Source: Alphaproteobacteria bacterium | Lineage (GTDB): Bacteria; Pseudomonadota; Alphaproteobacteria; Caulobacterales; Maricaulaceae | DNA length: 64,000 nt | Reading direction: 5' to 3' | Assembly (NCBI GenBank): GCA_024278855.1 | Contig: JAJRSJ010000079.1 | Coordinates: 1-64,000 of the forward strand | In this document: positions 61,450 through 64,000 of the stretch, piece after piece | Layout: the number at the start of each line of letters is the position of its first letter | How positions within the stretch are numbered: the stretch's first letter is position 1 | Made by a program: the position numbers and the translations under genes | Notes under the pieces: generated by a model | What the model saw: only the letters and a program-made list of their open reading frames with translations | Databases searched by the model: none | Told to the model about the DNA's origin: nothing

Positions 61450-62118
61450 ATGCCTATAGTGAAAAACACGAGAATAAATATGATCAAACCCACCGCTTTG
61501 AAAAAACTGGTTTTTATAGCGAGTGCATTGGTGTTGACGGCATGTGCCACAGCAACACCGTACCAACCATCGGCTAACGCCAATATGCGCAATGGGTTTT
61601 CTGAATTACAAATCGAAAATGACCGGGTTAAAGTGACCTTTGACGGAAACTCTTTGACGGATCGTCAAACCGTCGAGACATATTTGCTCTACCGTTCGGC
61701 TGAACTGACCAAGGCGGCGGGTTATGATTATTTCACCTTAACCGATCGTGCCACCGACAAAAAAACCCGCATTCAGGACACCGGTTTCCAAGACCCATAT
61801 TACGGCCTGTTTAATTATTCATATTTCCATCCCGGCCATGGTTGGAGTAGTCCATATTACCGCCCTTATTACCATTCTTTTTACCGCTCAGGCCGGTCAC
61901 ATTTTGGTGGGCGTTATGGCCGCTATAGCCCGTTTTATGATAATTGGGGCAGTGGTTTTGACTACCGAGAAATCACCCGCTACCGGGCCAGTGCAGAGGT
62001 TAAGTTCGGGCGCGGTATGAAACCCGCGAATGCCAATAATGCGTTTAACGCCCAAGAGGTTCTGGATAATCTTGGTGACAAAATTATCTACCCGGAAATC
62101 AAGGAAGCTAATAATTAG
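61450..62118 (+). CDS. CC0125/CC1285-type lipoprotein
   Basis: A 222-residue exported lipoprotein with lipobox VLTAC near residue 32 (start at 61450 with AGGAG nine bases upstream; ATG 61480 would give a shorter signal). ATPYQPSANANMRNGFSELQIENDRVKVTFDGNSLT...YLLYRSAELTKAAGYDYFTL is the pattern of Caulobacter-type CC0125/CC1285 lipoproteins. A Tyr/His/Ser-rich region (about 115-160) follows. Function unknown. Its TAG shares three bases with the convergent gene's stop. Confidence 0.85.
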   Translation: MPIVKNTRINMIKPTALKKLVFIASALVLTACATATPYQPSANANMRNGFSELQIENDRVKVTFDGNSLTDRQTVETYLLYRSAELTKAAGYDYFTLTDRATDKKTRIQDTGFQDPYYGLFNYSYFHPGHGWSSPYYRPYYHSFYRSGRSHFGGRYGRYSPFYDNWGSGFDYREITRYRASAEVKFGRGMKPANANNAFNAQEVLDNLGDKIIYPEIKEANN

Positions 62119-62675
62119 GGGTCTGTCTCTGGTTTAATCAGCCCTTCCAGACCGTCAATGCTTGCCGCATTACTGTTGTAGCGGTGTTGATGCCAATCCA
62201 TAAGTTCGCGGTTTTGGTGGTGCCGCCTTAATTGCGCACGCTCGCCGGTAAATTCGTAAAACGGTACGCCCCACCCGCAACTATCGGCAATACGGGTAAT
62301 CTTAACTTTGATAACACTTCGAACACGCGGTTCCGGCGGAAACAATTTACACAAATCATCAAAGCCGGGATCGTCAAAACTGACCGCAACGCCGCGCCCG
62401 TAAAGCCGCAAAATATTAGCCTTACCTTCAAAAGCACAAAACATAATGGTGATACGACCATTTTCCTTCAGGTGTGCCAGGGTCTCAATCCCTGAACCAC
62501 CGAGATCAAGATAGGCGACAGTTAAGGGGTCAATCACGGCAAAGCTGTCATAGCCTTTGGGCGAAACATTAACATGCCCACCCTCGCCAAGCGGCGCAGT
62601 CGCAACAAAAAACATTTTTTGGGCTTTAATAAATGCGGTCAATTTATCGTCAAGTTTTTTGAAAATCTTTGACAT
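62115..62675 (-). CDS. Pyridoxamine 5'-phosphate oxidase-like flavin-binding protein
   Basis: About 186 residues from ATG 62675, overlapping the MBL-hydrolase stop by one base. Split-barrel PNPOx-like fold: FIKAQKMFFVATAPLGEGGHVNVSPKG, YLDLGGSGIETLAHLKENGRITIMFCAFEG, LRLYGRGVAV. Such proteins bind FMN, F420 or heme; the GHVNVSPKG variety is a common stand-alone group of unknown substrate. Coupled to the MBL gene. Confidence 0.88.
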   Translation of the reverse strand: MSKIFKKLDDKLTAFIKAQKMFFVATAPLGEGGHVNVSPKGYDSFAVIDPLTVAYLDLGGSGIETLAHLKENGRITIMFCAFEGKANILRLYGRGVAVSFDDPGFDDLCKLFPPEPRVRSVIKVKITRIADSCGWGVPFYEFTGERAQLRRHHQNRELMDWHQHRYNSNAASIDGLEGLIKPETDP

Positions 62676-63367
62676 CACATAATACCGCTAGTGCGCCCAC
62701 CAACTTTACCCACAACATTATCGCCAACAAACGGGTTTGAGCGGCGCTCATCACCGAATGTACTCATGGGGCCGTGACCGGGGATGAAACGCATATCATT
62801 GCCTAGCGGCCAGAGCTTTTTTGTTATGCTTTCAACCAATTGCTCGGGATTGCTTTTGGGAAAATCGGTGCGTCCAACCGAGCCCTTAAACAAAACATCC
62901 CCAACAAAAGCGATCTTCATGTCTTGATTATAGATGACCACATGGCCCGGCGTATGACCGGGGCAATGCACGACACCAAATTTGACACCGCCCAGTTCAA
63001 GTATATCTCCGTCTTCAAGATAGCGGTCTGGTTTACAATTGCGTCCCATATCTTTTTGGCCATATTTGGCCCAATCAGCAGAAATTTGGTCCATCCAGAA
63101 CTGGTCGTCTTTGTGGGGGCCGATGATGGGTACATCCAAAGCCTCTTTAACGTCCTCAGCCCCGCCAGCATGATCCAAATGCCCGTGGGTCAGCCAAATT
63201 TCCTGGAGCTTGACGCCGTGTTTATCAACACCGTGCAATATTTTACCAGCATCACCACCCGGGTCAACCAATACACCGTGCATGGTTTTAGTATCCCACA
63301 GCAAAGTGCAGTTTTGCTGAAACGGGGTCACGGGAATAATACGAAGGTCAAGAGTGGTATGGGACAT
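62675..63367 (-). CDS. MBL-fold metallo-hydrolase (glyoxalase II-like)
   Basis: A 230-residue cytosolic hydrolase. Metal motif THGHLDHAGG (H-x-H-x-D-H), then HCPGHTPGHVV, FVGDVLFKGSVGRTDFP and FIPGHGPMST complete the two-metal site. The GRTDFP and GHGP segments match the YcbL/GloB-like group that hydrolyses thioesters such as S-lactoylglutathione. Upstream of, and coupled to, the PNPOx-like gene. Confidence 0.92.
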   Translation of the reverse strand: MSHTTLDLRIIPVTPFQQNCTLLWDTKTMHGVLVDPGGDAGKILHGVDKHGVKLQEIWLTHGHLDHAGGAEDVKEALDVPIIGPHKDDQFWMDQISADWAKYGQKDMGRNCKPDRYLEDGDILELGGVKFGVVHCPGHTPGHVVIYNQDMKIAFVGDVLFKGSVGRTDFPKSNPEQLVESITKKLWPLGNDMRFIPGHGPMSTFGDERRSNPFVGDNVVGKVGGRTSGIM

Positions 63368-63427
63368 AGCGACAATGGGCCATTCCTTGACGAAAAGGTC
63401 AAGCCTTATATGAAAACAACAACCTAA

Positions 63428-64000
63428 TTATTGGGTAAGCCGCAATTTGAGCAAATTATTGCCAATGGAATCAAATGCCTTTTGCAGCTCGGCGCTGTTG
63501 CGCGCATCAAAAAACTTACCTGCATCGCTAGCGCAGTTACGCAAGATATTTTTCGCTGTAATATCGCCAAATGCATAAGCAATGGTGTAAACCTCCACAT
63601 TATCCGCTTTGATTTTACGACATAGGGTTTTGGTTAAATCGTTTGCAGAAAGCGCGTCAGACCCATTATGCGTCTTACCGTTCTTGGATTTGGTGTTGGC
63701 GCCATCGGTCATTAAAATCAGGGCATTACGGGTATTGCGGCTGTATTTGGCCTTTGCCTCGACAAGGGGTTGTTGACGGGTCAAGGAGCGCCAACCCCAC
63801 AATAAACCTGCGGGCATATAGGTTGCGCCGTTTGCATTTAGCGCGTTAATAGTGTTTTTCACATCACTAAGTTTGTTGGTGAGGGGCCGTATCTGTGTGC
63901 TGCAAGAAATATTAAGCAGGCCCGGAATTTTTATATTGGCATAATTTGCCCGCTTGTTCCACGGCTCGTTTCGTGAACCAACACAGCCATTCCATTTGTA
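63428..64000 (-). CDS. vWA-domain TadG-like pilus assembly protein (3' part, continues beyond window)
   Basis: The minus-strand frame is open to the window edge (190 codons seen). It includes WNGCVGSR (matching the W-x-GCV-x-R segment of TadG-like proteins), GATYMPAGLLWGWRSLT, the MIDAS-like LILMTDGANTK, and the C-terminal TIAYAFGDITAKNILRNCAS...AELQKAFDSIGNNLLKLRL. TadG-family proteins are anchored by an N-terminal TadE-like helix and take part in Flp-pilus assembly. The N-terminus is not visible, so anchoring is inferred. Confidence 0.8.
   Translation of the reverse strand, partial: YKWNGCVGSRNEPWNKRANYANIKIPGLLNISCSTQIRPLTNKLSDVKNTINALNANGATYMPAGLLWGWRSLTRQQPLVEAKAKYSRNTRNALILMTDGANTKSKNGKTHNGSDALSANDLTKTLCRKIKADNVEVYTIAYAFGDITAKNILRNCASDAGKFFDARNSAELQKAFDSIGNNLLKLRLTQ

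Overview
The window reads as a stretch of chromosome from a marine-type alphaproteobacterium of moderate GC. Several markers point to the Caulobacterales/Maricaulales/Hyphomonadaceae side of the class: a CtrA cell-cycle regulator with GANTC sites and CtrA-like boxes upstream, an EipA/DUF1134 lipoprotein with a perfect CtrA box, a CC0125/CC1285-type lipoprotein, a DUF1489 protein, an alphaproteobacterial iscR-iscS-sufBCDS-T-A cluster and a TadG-like protein. The order is inferred from gene content; no rRNA or tRNA was seen.

Layout. 1-858: the 3' end of anmK and an alpha/beta hydrolase. 894-10586: a long Fe-S assembly (suf) operon behind a near-consensus IscR type-1 site, carrying passengers (two secreted/anchored small proteins with a shared C-terminal motif, a Rid protein, a cupin, a small lipoprotein) and palindromic repeats. 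10.6-13.7 kb: GST and UvrD helicase. 13.7-19.3 kb: an NAD-dependent formate dehydrogenase operon on the minus strand whose beta subunit has two in-frame stops. 19.4-24.3 kb: pyrD, then pheS (frameshifted), a small unknown gene, and pheT. 24.4-30.7 kb: an AT-rich unknown, eipA, mgtE, a tail-anchored lysozyme-like protein, a JmjC/cupin-like protein and DUF1489. 30.7-36 kb: a six-gene minus-strand operon (SDR, DUF2855, crotonase, GST, FAH-family, FkbM) opposite a PadR regulator, with a perfect palindrome between them. 36-38.3 kb: histidine phosphatase, a TonB-domain protein and dgkA. 38.4-45.7 kb: a tight five-gene operon (5-oxoprolinase/hydantoinase fusion, alpha/beta hydrolase, rhodanese fused to an MtnA-like domain, an MTA/MTI-type phosphorylase, a RhaD-type aldolase). 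45.7-50.7 kb: an amino-acid permease, lipoprotein adenosine deaminase, ferredoxin reductase-type flavoprotein and uridine-kinase-like protein. 50.8-53.3 kb: broken FliJ-like gene, ctrA, a RelE/RHH toxin-antitoxin pair, YcgN. 53.3-59.6 kb: PBP1a, glpK, a serine beta-lactamase-fold lipoprotein, glpD. 59.8-64 kb: YifB/ComM, lipoprotein, PNPOx-like, MBL hydrolase, and a partial vWA/TadG protein.

How genes fit together. The most interesting cluster is the 38.4-45.7 kb operon. It encodes what is needed to take a 5'-methylthio- or 5'-deoxy-nucleoside to a sugar-1-phosphate, isomerise it, and cleave it to DHAP plus a C2 aldehyde. It has an unusual rhodanese-isomerase fusion and an aldolase whose active-site spacing matches RhaD. 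The nearby secreted adenosine deaminase could supply 6-oxo nucleosides. The PadR-controlled operon at 31-36 kb looks like an uncharacterised catabolic route.

Caution: six separate lesions occur in otherwise well-conserved genes (fdhB twice, pheS, a TonB-domain gene, a fliJ-like gene, a relE lacking a start codon). Because pheS is essential, at least some may be sequence errors; they need read-level checking.
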